NCBI RefSeq assembly: GCF_003711515.1
Contig: NW_021167082.1
Location: 62,001-126,000 of the forward strand
Source: Sodiomyces alkalinus F11
Lineage: Eukaryota; Ascomycota; Sordariomycetes; Glomerellales; Plectosphaerellaceae
Reading direction: 5' to 3'
DNA length: 64,000 bases
Part shown: positions 34,501-47,041 of the stretch, piece by piece
Layout of the letters: each line of letters opens with the position of its first letter
Position numbering within the stretch: the first letter of the stretch is position 1
The notes under the pieces: generated by a model
Database searches by the model: none
Seen by the model: the letters and a program-made list of their open reading frames with translations, nothing else
Told to the model about the DNA's origin: nothing
Position numbers and translations under genes: made by a program

Positions 34501-36493
34501 CCCGGCTATAAGGGGATAAAGGAGGCTATCTCGAGTTAATTAGGATAAGATTTAGGTTATAAATAGTGTGATTTAGCCGGTATAGCGCCTGATTACCGTC
34601 TATATCCGCCCGATCTATTACTTCCTACTCTACTAATAAACCCGCCGTCGGTTATAGCGCTAATAGCAGTCGTTATATTAGGAAACCGTGATACCCCTAC
34701 GGCTATAGGGTTCTAGGATAACAGAATATAGTGTTATAATACCCTTATAGCTACGGATATAGGGCTCCTATTAAATAAAGGAGCGTAACTAATTCGGTAA
34801 GGAGATAGCTAGAAAAGAGACTATTAGGTTATAGTATTTAACGCTAGCCGTCACGTACCTAATATATATATATATTAAATAGGACTCCGCTAACTAAATT
34901 ACGGTTAAAAAGGTCTACGTCTATAGCGTTATAGCGACGCTTAATAATACCCCGCGAATCCACGGCCTTAGCGGTAACCACCGGAAGTATATCCCGGGAG
35001 GCTATCTTAGGAAATATAACCCCGGCGGTTATTTCGGCGGGTACTCCGGCGGTTACCCCGGCGGTCGTAAAGATCTACCGTAAAGACCTCCCTCCTCCTC
35101 CGAGGAACCCTTACGATATACCCTTATACCCTTACGGCCACTTATTCCGATAAGTATAAGAAGACTACCTACGGAGCCACGAGGAGATAGGGTCGTGGAT
35201 ATAGGTACCGGCGTCCGTAGCAGATAGATATCAGGTTCTTAATTTGATATAGGTAATAATATATAAGTTCGATAAGTATAGATTTCTATATAAATATAAG
35301 GTAAGGCTTATAGTACGAGGAGATTAGTAATATTAATCCTCGCTTAAGGAGACGTATATAGTAATACTAGCCGGATAGTTATTCCGCGCGTTAATAGCTA
35401 TCGCTGCCCGATTTAACCTTACGCTATTATAATTTAATATTATAAACGCGTTTATACACACGCCCCTCCCCTATAATATCTTTATATATCCGCCGCTAGG
35501 CGTTTTAGCCCCTAGGAGTTATTTACACCTAAAAAAGGCGTTATATAGACTTAAGGAGTCTTTACTACTTTAGTAAAAGCACTTCTCGGCTATCCTTTTA
35601 GCGGACGGCTTTTAGATAGTACCGTAAGAACCGTGTTATGTTTTACGCCGCAGTTTAATCCTATTCTTCTACGTTAACGATATCGTTATTGCTTATAAGG
35701 AATAATATAAGGCGTAGATAGAGTAGGCCGTTAATAACCTATAACGCTACTATAACCTATAAGGGGGCGATCCTCTATAGTGGTTCCTTAATATTAAGGT
35801 TATTCGTGACCATGTCGCCTATAAAATCTGGCTATTATAACGCGATTATATTACTAAGTTAGAACGCCTATTAAAGCCGAATAGTAAGTATAGTAGTAAC
35901 TATCGCCTAACGCACCTAATTAAGGTTATAGAGCTATTACCCTATTTAGGGACCTCGACTAACGTTAAAAGCTATTAACGGAAGATAGGATCTATACTAT
36001 ACGTAGTAGTAATATCGCGGCCTAATATCGCGTTTATAATATCCAGGCTATACCGGTTTAACGTTAATCCAGGGCCTGTTTACTATAAGGCCGCCGATTA
36101 TCTAATCCTCTATATAATTAATAGCTAATCGTTTGCGTTAGAACTAAGGGGTGGTGATACTATCGAAATCTATACTAACGCCTTATTTACCGATAATACC
36201 CTCGATCGAAAGAGTAGTCAAGCGTATATAATACGCTTATTTAGTGGTATAATAGCGTAGCGCGCTAATAAGTAGGATACGGTCACGACGTTTATAACGG
36301 AAGCAGAGCTATTAGCGTTAGTATAGGGTATAAAAGAGGGTATCTTTATATAACGCCTATTATTTAGTATAGAAGTAGAATTTAATAATCCGGAATTAAG
36401 AATCTTATACGATAATAACTAAACGATTCGATTAGTTAATTAGGAGATTAGCACGTTAATAACGCGCCTCCGCTATATCGATATCCACGGCTA

Positions 36494-36497
36494 CTAG
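36494..36497. repeat. Left target-site duplication of the nested element (CTAG)
   Basis: CTAG precedes TGTAACTGG at 36498; CTAG also follows the right LTR at 50789-50792. Four bases are certain; a fifth may have been changed by RIP. Confidence 0.6.
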
Positions 36498-36852
36498 TGT
36501 AACTGGATAAAGACGTAGTGGCACTAGATCGTTAAGATAAAGATCAGATAAAGAGGTTAGTCCAGCGAAACCACGATATATAACCAAAATATAACTAACA
36601 CCACTATAACCTTTAGCGAAGAAGTAGATCGGTACTTATTATTCTGATTAGGGTAATGTAAGTTAAACTAGAAAGATACCTTAAACGTAGAATAAGTAAT
36701 TATAAAAGAGGATAATGATTATGTCTTAATCCCTTAATAGGGATATCCCGAGCCTGTCCTTAATATATATATGGTAGCGGATCCAGCGGCCTTAAAAGGG
36801 GGTTATATGACCGTCTGCCGAACCACTCTAACGCTATATCTGCGCGGTTATA
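36498..36852 (-). repeat. Left LTR of the nested element
   Basis: 355 bp from TGTAACTGGATAAAG to GCGCGGTTATA. It matches 50432-50788 over its whole length; the ends TG..CA are altered to TATA forms by transitions. Confidence 0.85.
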
Positions 36853-36899
36853 ATACGGCCCTAGTTATCTCGATTACGCCCTTATCGCATAGATAACTC

Positions 36900-39000
36900 C
36901 TAAAAATAAGCAGATATAAGTACATAAACTAAGTAAAGAGCTATCGTATACCCGTATTTCTCTGATTACCCCGTCCTCCATATATACTAAGTTAGAGATC
37001 CTCTTAGTTCCTATTCCTCCGTATATACCGTTTCCTCGCTATCTTTATCGGTTATATCCTTAAGACGTCTCTTATCTAATCCTCTATATATGCCTTTACT
37101 TACGCTTTCGTAAAGTCCTTCCTCCGACTATATAGTCCGACTTATTAGCCTTTTGAGCCTCCTAATTAGCGGCGGCTTTATCTACCTCCTACTTAATAGT
37201 GGTATTATAACGATGCTAGCCTCCCTACTCTATTACTCGCGATAGCGGAAGATGCTTATTACTATTAGTAGCGGTATCCTGTAAAGCGGCTTTATAGGGG
37301 TTATTAAACGACTAAACCTAATCCTCCTAGCTATAGTTACTCGGTCTAAACGGTATATTCCTTATCTCGATTAGCCTGTAGAATAGTAGGCCACGGGATA
37401 TTTCTAGACCGCGGTCCTAGTATACTCGGTCCTTCTCCTACTTACTTTATATATCGGTCCTTACAGTAAAATTAATAAGGTCCTCTCCCTCGTATACGTA
37501 GTAACTAATAGCTAAGCTAATCTTAACTAGGGCAGGCTACGGCTACTATATCTACTTCTTAGGCTTAGTCACCTTTTAATTAGGGGAACCCTTAAAGATA
37601 TAAACCTTAGGGACTTTAGGCGAGACTATAGATATAGGCTTAATAGTCGAGGGAGTACCCTCGCTAACCTCCTTAGCCTTAGGGGTGGTGAGCTTAAGAT
37701 TACCTAGTTCCGGGAATATATCCCTATTATCCTCGCTAAGTGCTAGTCCTTTAGTTACCCCTTAATTAGGAGAAGAGGACTTCGGCTTAGTAGGTAGGGG
37801 CGTCTTAGGAGCCTTCGGAGTCTTCGGACCCTTAGGCGGGTTAATAGGCTTTTACTTCTTATTAATAGGCGTGAAACCAGTTATTTTAGGCGGATTATAG
37901 GAGGGAGTAATAACGGGAGCGGGGGTAGGAGCGGGGTTAAGGGATAGGGTAGACTACTCGGAAGCTAATTTAAGCTTAGATTAATAGCCGAAGCCGAAGA
38001 GTTCGCCTACGTAACTTAACTAGCTATATCTAATATACCTAGTATAGCTGGTTATATTGTTAACGTAATAGCGGCTATCTTATAGCCGGTATAGCCGGGA
38101 TAAGGCAGGGAATAAGTATCCCTCCTAAATAATGTAACGAATCTATTTACTAACGAATAGGCTATACGAATACTCGTCCTCCTATTAAGGGCCTAGAACG
38201 ATATAAAACTTCCTAACTAGGCTATCTATAGCCTCCTTAGGGGCTTTAATATACCGTGGCTAACTTATAGCTACCCGGAAGCTCTTTAATAGACGCTTCT
38301 TAGCTCCTCTATTATACTATATACTATCGTATATGTATATAACCCACGTCTCCTAATCTAAGAGTAGGCTAACGAAGTGGTTACCTCTAATATAGTATAT
38401 AAAGGGAATTAGCCGGGATATTACGATCCTAAAAAGATTTCTCTCGCTCACGTCTAGATAGTTAAACCTCTTCTTCTTAGCGTTATAGCCCCACGAGTTA
38501 ATATTATTAATCTAGGCCTTAGGCCTAGTATCCCCGATCTATCTAGTGATTATTACCCTGATTAGGTCTTTTATAGTAGACTTTTCTAACCACTTACCCT
38601 TAAAGAGGTTATTATACACCCTTTATATAGCTAGTAAGGCTATATAGGCGGCCACGATACTATCTCCACGAATCTTTACTAAGGGGGTTAACGGGGTTAT
38701 ATTATCTATAACTTCTCCGCCTATATACTCTCCCTCTATAGATCCTAGGAGCTATTAAATTACTTACTAGTCCTCTATACTACCTGCCGTAAACCTAAAG
38801 AAGAGGGGGTCGTTATCGGATACGTCGAATAGGCGGTAAGGAAGACTTATCGAGGGGAAAGCCTATCTACTCTTCTTAAGGACGTATTTAGTACGACCTC
38901 TAGTATAAGAATTAATAACGGCGCGTGCCTTAGGGTGAATATAGCGCTTAAGTAAGTTCCCTACGGGGGTAGTGGCCTAGTAGTTAGTTATAGCGAGGGC
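36900..39000 (-). pseudogene. Degraded Ulp1/C48-type cysteine peptidase ORF inside the retroelement
   Basis: A single minus-strand frame stays coherent from about 39,000 to about 37,000 once TAA/TAG are read as former Gln or Trp codons. The central part follows the Ulp1/SENP fold: KWLEKSTIKDLI (helix after a WL motif), SWGY, RLIPFIYYIRGNHFVSLLLD with the catalytic His codon at 38379-38377, WVIYIYDSI with the Asp at 38328-38326, and EDEYSYSLFV at about 38178-38149. In the family the last motif is Gln-x-(N/D)-x-x-Cys-Gly; here Cys would be the TAT codon at 38166-38164 (from TGT) and Gly an AGC (from GGC), both RIP-type changes. A Pro/Lys-rich tail follows. The intact enzyme would cleave SUMO or a related ubiquitin-like protein. 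I judge the family from motif order; no search was run. Confidence 0.65.
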
Positions 39001-39789
39001 GGCGTGCGCGGCGGGAGAGGGAGAGAAAAAAAGAGGGGGGAGGGGGAGAAAGGAATAAAGGCCGGTAAAAGCGTAAACTATAGCTGGTTACCCTAATTAG
39101 ACTTTAGGGACGTCGAAAAACAGTTAAAAAGAAATAGGAAAAGCTATTATTATAAAATAGCGGTTAGTGGTTACGGGTGATATCTAAGAGTAAAGGGCTA
39201 GTCGAAAACTAAAGAGTGGAAGAGAGAGGAAAAGAGACCCTTAAAGCTTAAGGTCGAGGGATATTTATCCTCCTCTAATAAGCTCGAAAGTGCCTTCTTC
39301 TATAATAGTCTTTGCTTTAAGGGTTCCTTTATAGTAGGCATTACTATTTAGCTACTGCCTATCAAGGAGTCTTTTGCTTAGTTAAAGAAGGCGTGTCTTA
39401 GTTATAGCGATAGTGACTCCTTTAACTCGGCGGGAAGGTTCCCGATTAGGAAAAAGACGTTAAAACCTGGGCTCTAATTAGTCGAAAAGATTAGACGAAA
39501 TAGCTCCTGCGTTATTCGGTTATAGGCGTAGCCGTGACTTAGGGATAAGGGATCTAAAAGGGGAAATAGTGAATTACTCCTCCCTTAAGCCGTAGCAGTA
39601 AAGGCCTCTTTATAACTGCTTTAACTAAATAGCCGCCTTTGTGATTTATAGTAATAACGAGGCTTATAGCCTCCCTTAATCGCTTGATCCCTCGAGTATA
39701 AAAGGCGAGCTTTCTACCGGTATCCCTCCTTTTCTTCTTCTTTTCCTACCGTAATATTAAGGCAAATACGAACCTAACCGCTATTTACA

Positions 39790-41010
39790 CTTATAATATC
39801 TAATAATAGTAATAATAGTAATTAAACGGCTGATTAGTATACTCGACGAGACCGAGTCTTACGAAAGGAAGAAGGCCGTTACTTATTAATAGTCTATTAA
39901 GCTAACGCCGTGGTTCTGGCCCGCGGCTTATTTGCCCCTTAGGGCCTATAAGGAATACTCTTTCGGAGTAACCCCCGTGGATATAGTGGTAAGTTTTTAT
40001 CGAGTCTATATATAGATTGCCCTAATTAGGCTAAGTAAAGACTAATAAACCCTAGAGGTAAACTCTTATCTCGGCTAGTATAAGGTGGGTAGTAAGGGTG
40101 GCGTATTATACGTTAAGCTAAACTTCCTGTAGTTATTAATCCCCGGAGAAAGTAAGGCGGTAGTCGCCCGGCGGGTTTAGGATACTCTTCTTAACCTTAG
40201 AGACGTCGAGGTTAGTTTATTTATAAAGATAAAGGCTAGTAACGGCTCTCCTCTCTTCCGTCGTTAAGTCTTCGTGGTAAAGGATATAGCTAGTCCTTAG
40301 AGAGAGTATCTTATAAAAATCGTTTCGCGGCCCTATACTACTAGGGCTCTTTTAATCTAAGTATACGGCACTATTAATAAGGTTCCTTACTAGTGCTACG
40401 AGGAGCGTTAGATAGCTATAACTAATCGGGTTAATAATAAGATTCTATACTCCTTTTTCGAGTATGTGTCGATTTAGGGGAGCAAGGAGTTCCCGGACTA
40501 CGCTAACTATTAATTTTACGAGTCCGCTTATACGTATCGTGACGACGCCCTCCGAGGGCAGTTCTAATAGGGTGATTAGGAAGTCTCCTGGCCGGATAAT
40601 AAGTATCCGGGCGTTAGTCACCCCGATCCTTCTTCTAAGTAGAATATAGTGCTGTCTTAATCGATTTATAACGATAGTCACCGACCTTTATAGTCCTCTC
40701 GGCGTAGTGTTTATATTATTAGTATAAAGGCTATTTATTAATAGGTGGCTTACTAGTAACGTAATACTTTAGGAGGTTAAGATCTCCTAGCGCGAGATAG
40801 TATTCCGGCTATAGTTCTAGCTCTAATATACCGGTATTGGACTAAACTGGATAGCCACTACTAGAGGGTTAAGGATAGCGCTTAGTATTAAAAAGGGGAG
40901 ACCGTTAAGTATTATCTAATCTCTCTTCCCGTAGGGGCTTATATCTGGCGTAAGGAGATTAAAGTGTATATTCCCGAGTATAAGAACTACGAAGAAGGAC
41001 CGGTTTAGGA
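39790..41010 (+). pseudogene. Degraded unidentified plus-strand ORF inside the nested element
   Basis: From about 39,842 one plus-strand frame continues to at least 40,620, interrupted only by TAA and TAG and never by TGA in the part I translated, exactly what CAA/CAG conversion would leave. Readable segments include ESYERKKAVTY, FWPAAYLPLRAYKEYSFGV, YVKLNFL, NLRDVEVSLFIKIKASNGSP, VSRPYTTRALLI and FPDYANY with FYESAYTYRDDALRGQF. It runs opposite to the gag-pol and the Ulp1-like frame. The right end is approximate. I recognise no transposase, envelope or gag motif, so the function is unknown. Confidence 0.5.
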
Positions 41011-42750
41011 GTAAAGAAGGGGGGGAAATAGGTATCTTTCGCGGTAATTAGGGGAATAGGAGTATAGTTATAGTTAAATAGGGCAGCTAAGGCCGAGAAA
41101 TAGGAAGGGATCGGGTAGTAGGTAGTAAATTATAATAATATAAGCTTCTAAGTCTAAGTCTTTAGCGTAGTTAGGGGTGAGAAAGAGCCGCTGCGTGGGA
41201 AAGTAGGGTAGGGTAGTAAGATTAGGGGAAAATAGGTATAAAAGAAGGTTTTCTCGTGGCTTATCTTCTTCTTTTCCTCTTCTTTATAATAAACCGTTTT
41301 TTACTCTAATAGGGGTAGACTCTACGGGCCTATCTACCGATAAAGCCCTTATAAGAAGAATAAGATTTATAGGTAATAGCCGGTAGTCGCTTAATCAGGC
41401 TAATAAAACTAGGGAATCCCCGGGTTTTCCGGTTTTTATTATTATTACCGCTATCGTCGTCGTGATATTACGTTTTTCTTTATTAGGGGTTTTTCTGGCG
41501 GAGCTCTTAACGCCGTTGACTTAGTGTCTTGAACTTACTCTTCTAGTAATAGATATAGTATTAGTCTTTTCTTTCTGGACGAGGAACTTACATATAGTAG
41601 ACTTAAGGGTAGTATATATAGGTGTGGTTAGGGAAATAGGGGTATACTATTAGTTATAGAGAGAGCGATTAGTAATAGAGATTAGGAAAAGGGGCTTTAA
41701 GTCGTGGGAAGGGGTGGCTCTTATACTTCTGAAATCGGCCTTTAAGATTAACGTAATAACTTAATAAGTTACTAGTATTAGGGTTAGTAAAGGAGGGATT
41801 TACGGTTTACGGCTTATAGCCTTTAATGGTATTTCTCTCGATTATATTATACCCTTAGTAACCGTCCTATACTAGTTATTCCCGACTATAACTCCCTTCC
41901 GCAGAATAGGCAGCTTATATTAAACTAAGTGTAATTTAGCTTAGGTCCGATAAATTATACGGTAATCAGGGGAATTGGAGTAAAGAATTTAAGATTATAA
42001 TAAAAGAAACCTATACTTATTATAGAAAAGAGAGTATATAGTGGTATATGTCTATAACGTTTACGTAGTTAGGCTTACTTATAAATATAATAAATAATAA
42101 ATATAGGGAAAAGTCTTCTAATCGGGGAAATAAGTCTAGACGGGTTTATAGTACTTCTGATTAGGGTAATAAAGGTAAAAGTTTAAAAAAAAAAAACGGA
42201 CTAAGGTGGTAGTTAGAAGGATTATTTATAGGTTTACGCCCTTTATGCTAGCGTATATCGCGACTCTGGAAGGATAAAAGACTTAGCTCTATTTACCCTC
42301 GGCCCTAAGACTACACGCTAGCCTCCTAACGAGTATAGGCTTTAAAGATACAGGAAATTAGGGAAAATAATAATAAGGAATAAAATACAGCTCGTTAGTA
42401 TAATCCTTATACTTACTCGGGTTAAAATCTAGGCACTATAGAATCTACACCTCGACGGTACTAAACTCCCTTACCTTTTTTAACTCTTCTTCTAGCTTCT
42501 TATAATACTCCCCTAATAACTCTCTTAGTCTCTCGGAGCGGCGTAAAATATCGTGAATAGTGTAATTAGGGGAACTAATATTATCCTTAGCCCTAATATC
42601 TTCCTTAGGGTCCTCGCTAAGTAAAAGGGGTGCTTCGGTGACTTCTTCGGTAATAGGCGCTCCTTAGACAGGGTACGTGATCTTAAGCTCTTCGCTATAG
42701 TCCCGTTTAAGTATAGTCTAGTCCTTAGGCTCCCAGTGCCTATTATCGTT
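41010..42750. other. Unassigned AT-rich part of the nested element
   Basis: Between the unidentified plus-strand frame and the integrase end. I see RIP-type sequence and scattered G/A-rich patches but no frame or terminal repeat that I can assign. Confidence 0.4.
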
Positions 42751-44959
42751 TTTAAATAAACTTCTTTAGGTGGTTAGCGGTAAAAGTAATCCCTTTTAGT
42801 TCTTCCCTAGTAAGAGTCTTAAGAATAAAGAACTTATTATCGTGATTAGCCTTTCGGATACGATATAGGCCGTTCTAGTAGTAGTCGAGCTTAGCCTTAC
42901 GGCTTATATCGATAGCTTTTTTAGTATCGTGAACTAGTATAAGATCCTTAACTTATAGCCTTTATTTACGTAGTACCCGGGCACGGCTAGCGTTAATATA
43001 GGCTATCCGTCGCCCTTATTATTTAGTAATTATAGTAATAGCAGCTTATCAGTTAGTATTAAGCTAGGCAAAAGCCCTTAACCAAAGTATTATCTTATCC
43101 TTAGGGGTTTTAACGCGGCTCTAGTCTAGTACTCTCTAGGTTAGGCAGGTCGTCTTAATCGGGGTAATAGCCTTATAGCCGTATAGAAGGAAAAAAGGGG
43201 TACGGCTAGTAGAAGCTTTTACCGTTATATGGTTAGCGAAAAGGATTATTAGGAGGATCTCGTGAAGGGCTCTAGGGTAAAGCTTTGACTAAATAGATAG
43301 AGCGTGGGTAATAGCCTCATACCTAACCTCGTTAAGGCTATTAGCGCGGGGGTAGTAGGCCGAGGCGAGCTTCCGAGTAGTTCTATAGTGACGGTTTAGC
43401 TCGATTATATAACCCTTATTCTCTAGACCTCTATCTATAAGGAGGATTATATAAAGCCTATACCTATAGATTATATCTTCCTATAGAAATAAGGCTATAG
43501 CCTTAGACGTATTCTTTTTTAGTAGTCGGGCCTTAACCTAACCTATAAATATATAGCGGGCCTCTATAAGATACTATCCTTAGAGATATTAAATATTTAG
43601 GCAGACCTTGGTAAAAGGGAGGGCGGCCTTAGGCAGGCTTATTACGATTAGGGGGTCCTCTTAGGAATAGCTACGGCGGGCCTAGTATTTAGAATAGGAC
43701 TCGATAAACCTCTAAACGCTCTTATAGATACTATCCTAGAAGTAGTTAGCGGCGAGGCGATAGTAAGTGCCCTGTCTTCCTCGGTATCCGGATTCGTCGT
43801 AGGCTCTCCTAATTAGGTTAACCTAGGTGTCGTTATGGTTAATCCAGCGTTTAGGGGTCGAATCGGCTTTAGTTACTCGGGTCTATAGTAATCCGTCCTT
43901 AAGGAATACACGGGTGGCTTTATCTTTAACTCTACGGGCTTCTTTAGGATCTATTCCCTTAAGCACGCGAAAGGTTATTAAGAAGGTGGCTACTTATCAG
44001 GAAAACTAACTCTAGGTAAGGTCCTTATCGAGGATATCGTTAGCTAAGGTAGGGTCGTCGAACTGCTTCTTAGCTTCTGTAAAGATGATTCTATCGTCCA
44101 CGAAGTCGTTTAGGTCTCCTTCGGTATCGTTATTAGCCTAATTAAAGGGTATTCCGGGTATCCGTAAGAGTTTATCGGCTATAGTATTCTTAAATCCTTT
44201 AATATACTTAACGTCGAAGTCGAAGAGCCGGATCTAGGCAAGCTATCGGGTGATTAGGGTATTAGGGAGGTTAGTAGTAGATCCTTTTAACTAGGATAAG
44301 AGGGCTTAGGTATCGGTTTCGAGGATAAAGTAAACCCTATAGAGGTAGTTACATAGGCGCTAAAGGGTCTTTAGGACTCCCCTTAGCACTAGCTTACTAG
44401 CGTTATAGACCCTCTCCGTAGAAGACTAACGTCCGCTTTTATACTATACCACGGCTCTCTTATTCTTAACGTACTACCCGAGGATTCCACCCTATCTATT
44501 TATACTAGTATCGACGATAACGTAGATAACTCCTACGCCTTCGCCGTACTAGATAATAATCAGGATAGGGGTAGTAGTAAGGGCTTTCTTAAGGGCGTTT
44601 ATAGCGTGTTATTAAGGCTCCTCCTACTTAAAGGCAGTGTTCTTCCGTAGCAAGTCGGTTAGGGGTCTAGCGATAATAGCGGACTTATAAATCCAGATAT
44701 AGTAAAAGGTGGCGAGACCGAGGAATAAATAAATATTAAAAACTATACTATACCTCTCCTACTCTCGGACCTTCGCTATCTTAGCCTACTTAGGATAATA
44801 ACTATTAATACTATAGATATAGCCCACGATAGTGGCTACTTTCTAATACTACTAGCTTTTAATACCTACGATAGTGCCTTTAGCTAATTCCACGTTAAGA
44901 AGCACTTTATCGATATTAGCGATATACTCGGCTATAAAACGGCGAATTCCTAGTCCAAT

Positions 44960-45360
44960 TAGGGTATCCTAGTAGGTAGTTATTAGTTCTTTTACTATAA
45001 TATCGTTAATAAAGGGTCTATAGCACTAGGAAATAAGGTCGTAAAGGATACGAGTTATAATGCATATAAACTAGGCTACTAAATTAGTGGCCCCCTAAGG
45101 AAGGGTATATATCCTAAAGAGTCTAATAATAGTCGTAAAGGTAGTTAGATCTCGAGACTCCTCGTTAAGGGTAACCTGATTATAGCCGGAAAAGAGGTCT
45201 AAGAGGGATATAAGCTTATATATAGCGAAATCCTCGGAGAACTCGTCGGCCCTAGGCGGTATAAAGGTATCTTAAAGGGTTACTACGTTAATCTTAGTAG
45301 CCGAGTTAATAAGCCGTATATTACCGTCCTTCTTCTTAACTAGGAACTAGGGATTATAAT
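44960..45360 (-). pseudogene. Reverse transcriptase segment of the Gypsy polyprotein
   Basis: About 130 codons align by eye with fungal Gypsy RT: NPxFLVKKKDGNIRL, the catalytic LLDLFSGYNQV (first Asp kept), TTFTTIIRLFRIYTLPxGA and RPFINDIIV, where the two active-site Asp became Asn-Asp. Stops are TAG or TAA at former Trp and Gln codons. Confidence 0.8.
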
Positions 45361-46828
45361 AGGCTACGTGGCTCTCCTCGGTTATACCTTTCTTAAGGCG
45401 GTTCTTTATTATCTGCACGACTATAGTCTCTAAAGCCTTAGGGATAGGGATCCCCTTCGCCTGCCACGCTTTATAAGGAACTGCTCGAATCTTCTATAAA
45501 GGGGCTACCCGTTCGTTAAGGCGGCCGTACTTAGTCTAATCCTACGTAATAGCTGCCTCTCGGTTTAGGAGGACCTTTATTAGGAGCTCCTTTTCCTTAG
45601 AGGTTAAGTGGTCGATAGTCTTCAGGATAGCGTTAAGTCTTTCGGGTATAAGACGCGAACGGGGTATAAGTTTAGAAAACTTCGGTATAATTAGGCTAAT
45701 AAACCGTTTATTTTCTAGCTCCTAGTCTTCCTCTTTAATTTCTATAAGGATATTCTTCTTCTAGTAAGGGTCTTTATCAGGGATACTTCTATCGGACGGG
45801 ACGTTATTAAAAGGGTAAACCTTAAGAGCCTTAGGTTTCTATATAGTAAAGACGCCTTCGGGATTAGGGGGATAATACGCTTCTTTAATAAGATCCTAGG
45901 ACTTCCTCTTCTTTAGCTGCTATAGCCTCTTCGTCGTAACTACGGCTACACTAATAATACTATCCTCCTCTTTCTTTGGAGCCTTAAGCGCTTTTATCTA
46001 GGAATTATCCTACGTTATCAGGTTCTTCTAAAAATATAAGACTAAGAGGCTATTAGGGTGATTAGGCTAATAGTAGTATAGAAAGGTCGAAAAAGATAAG
46101 TAGTTAGTATAAATTAATTATTATTATATAATCGTAGTTATTATATAGGGAGCCTCCGCGATACACCTCTTATATCCTCGGCCCTAATTTCGTGGTATCG
46201 CCCTTAAGGCTATATAAATTCTATTCGTTAGGGGCTTTACCTCCTCCGTAAATAGGAAGGCTACTAAAGTAGTAGCGTCCTTTTTATCTAAATAAAAGAA
46301 AATATTATTATCGCTCTTTTTCTTCTTCTCCTTCTCCTTTTCTTTCCTCGCCTTCTCCTTCTCTTTCGTCCTTTAATCGGGCGAACCGCTAGTCCTATCG
46401 TTACTTGATATTAAGGCAGCGGCCCCGGACTAACTATAAGGGACGCTATTCTCCCCCTACTATCCGATACTTAGATCGATTAAATCCTCCTCCTCTTAAC
46501 GCTTCTCCTCCTTTTTAAACTTAGGCTAGCTCTATCTATAAGGGCGGTCGTTAACTTATTCTCTGTTAGCGATAAGGATAATAATACGGGTATCCCCGTA
46601 GGCGAAGTCTATATCGATCTATCCGTCCTTATAGGTGAAATAGGCGTGACTATTTAATAAGAATAGTAGGCTAAGAAGTATCCTAGGCCTTATTCCCTCG
46701 ATTACTATAAAATAGACTTTCCCGTGCTAGTCCCTGACTTAGAGGTGCTCCTTTAGATACCCTGCGTAGTTTACCCTATCTACGTCGTTAATCCCCTTAA
46801 TCGCGATATTGCTTTTACCGACACGGCC

Positions 46829-47041
46829 CTATAGTCTTAGCTTCTCTATACGGTCTAGCCGGATAGTATTAAAGACGGCTCCTGTGTTAATAACTATGTA
46901 AAAATAGTCCTCCGTAGGGCAGGCCTTAGCTATTCGCTTAGTTAGGCTAACCCGTATCGTTATATACTTAGCGTAAATAGTAGGAGGCTTTAGTTTATTA
47001 ATCGTCGGGGCGGGCGTAATAGATAGGGCACTATTAGGCAT
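46829..47041 (-). pseudogene. Aspartic protease segment of the Gypsy polyprotein
   Basis: The longest uninterrupted frame of the inner element, 70 codons. It contains VINTGAVFNTIRLDRIEKL, the retropepsin active-site strand with DTGA changed to NTGA (GAC or GAT to AAC or AAT), preceded by a Pro/Thr linker. It is only a fragment of the polyprotein, not an independent gene. Confidence 0.65.

Noticed and set aside
40445..40681. Minus-strand 78-codon frame inside the island
   Set aside because: It is the complement of the RIP-damaged plus-strand frame; lack of TAA/TAG on the other strand is a side effect of that.
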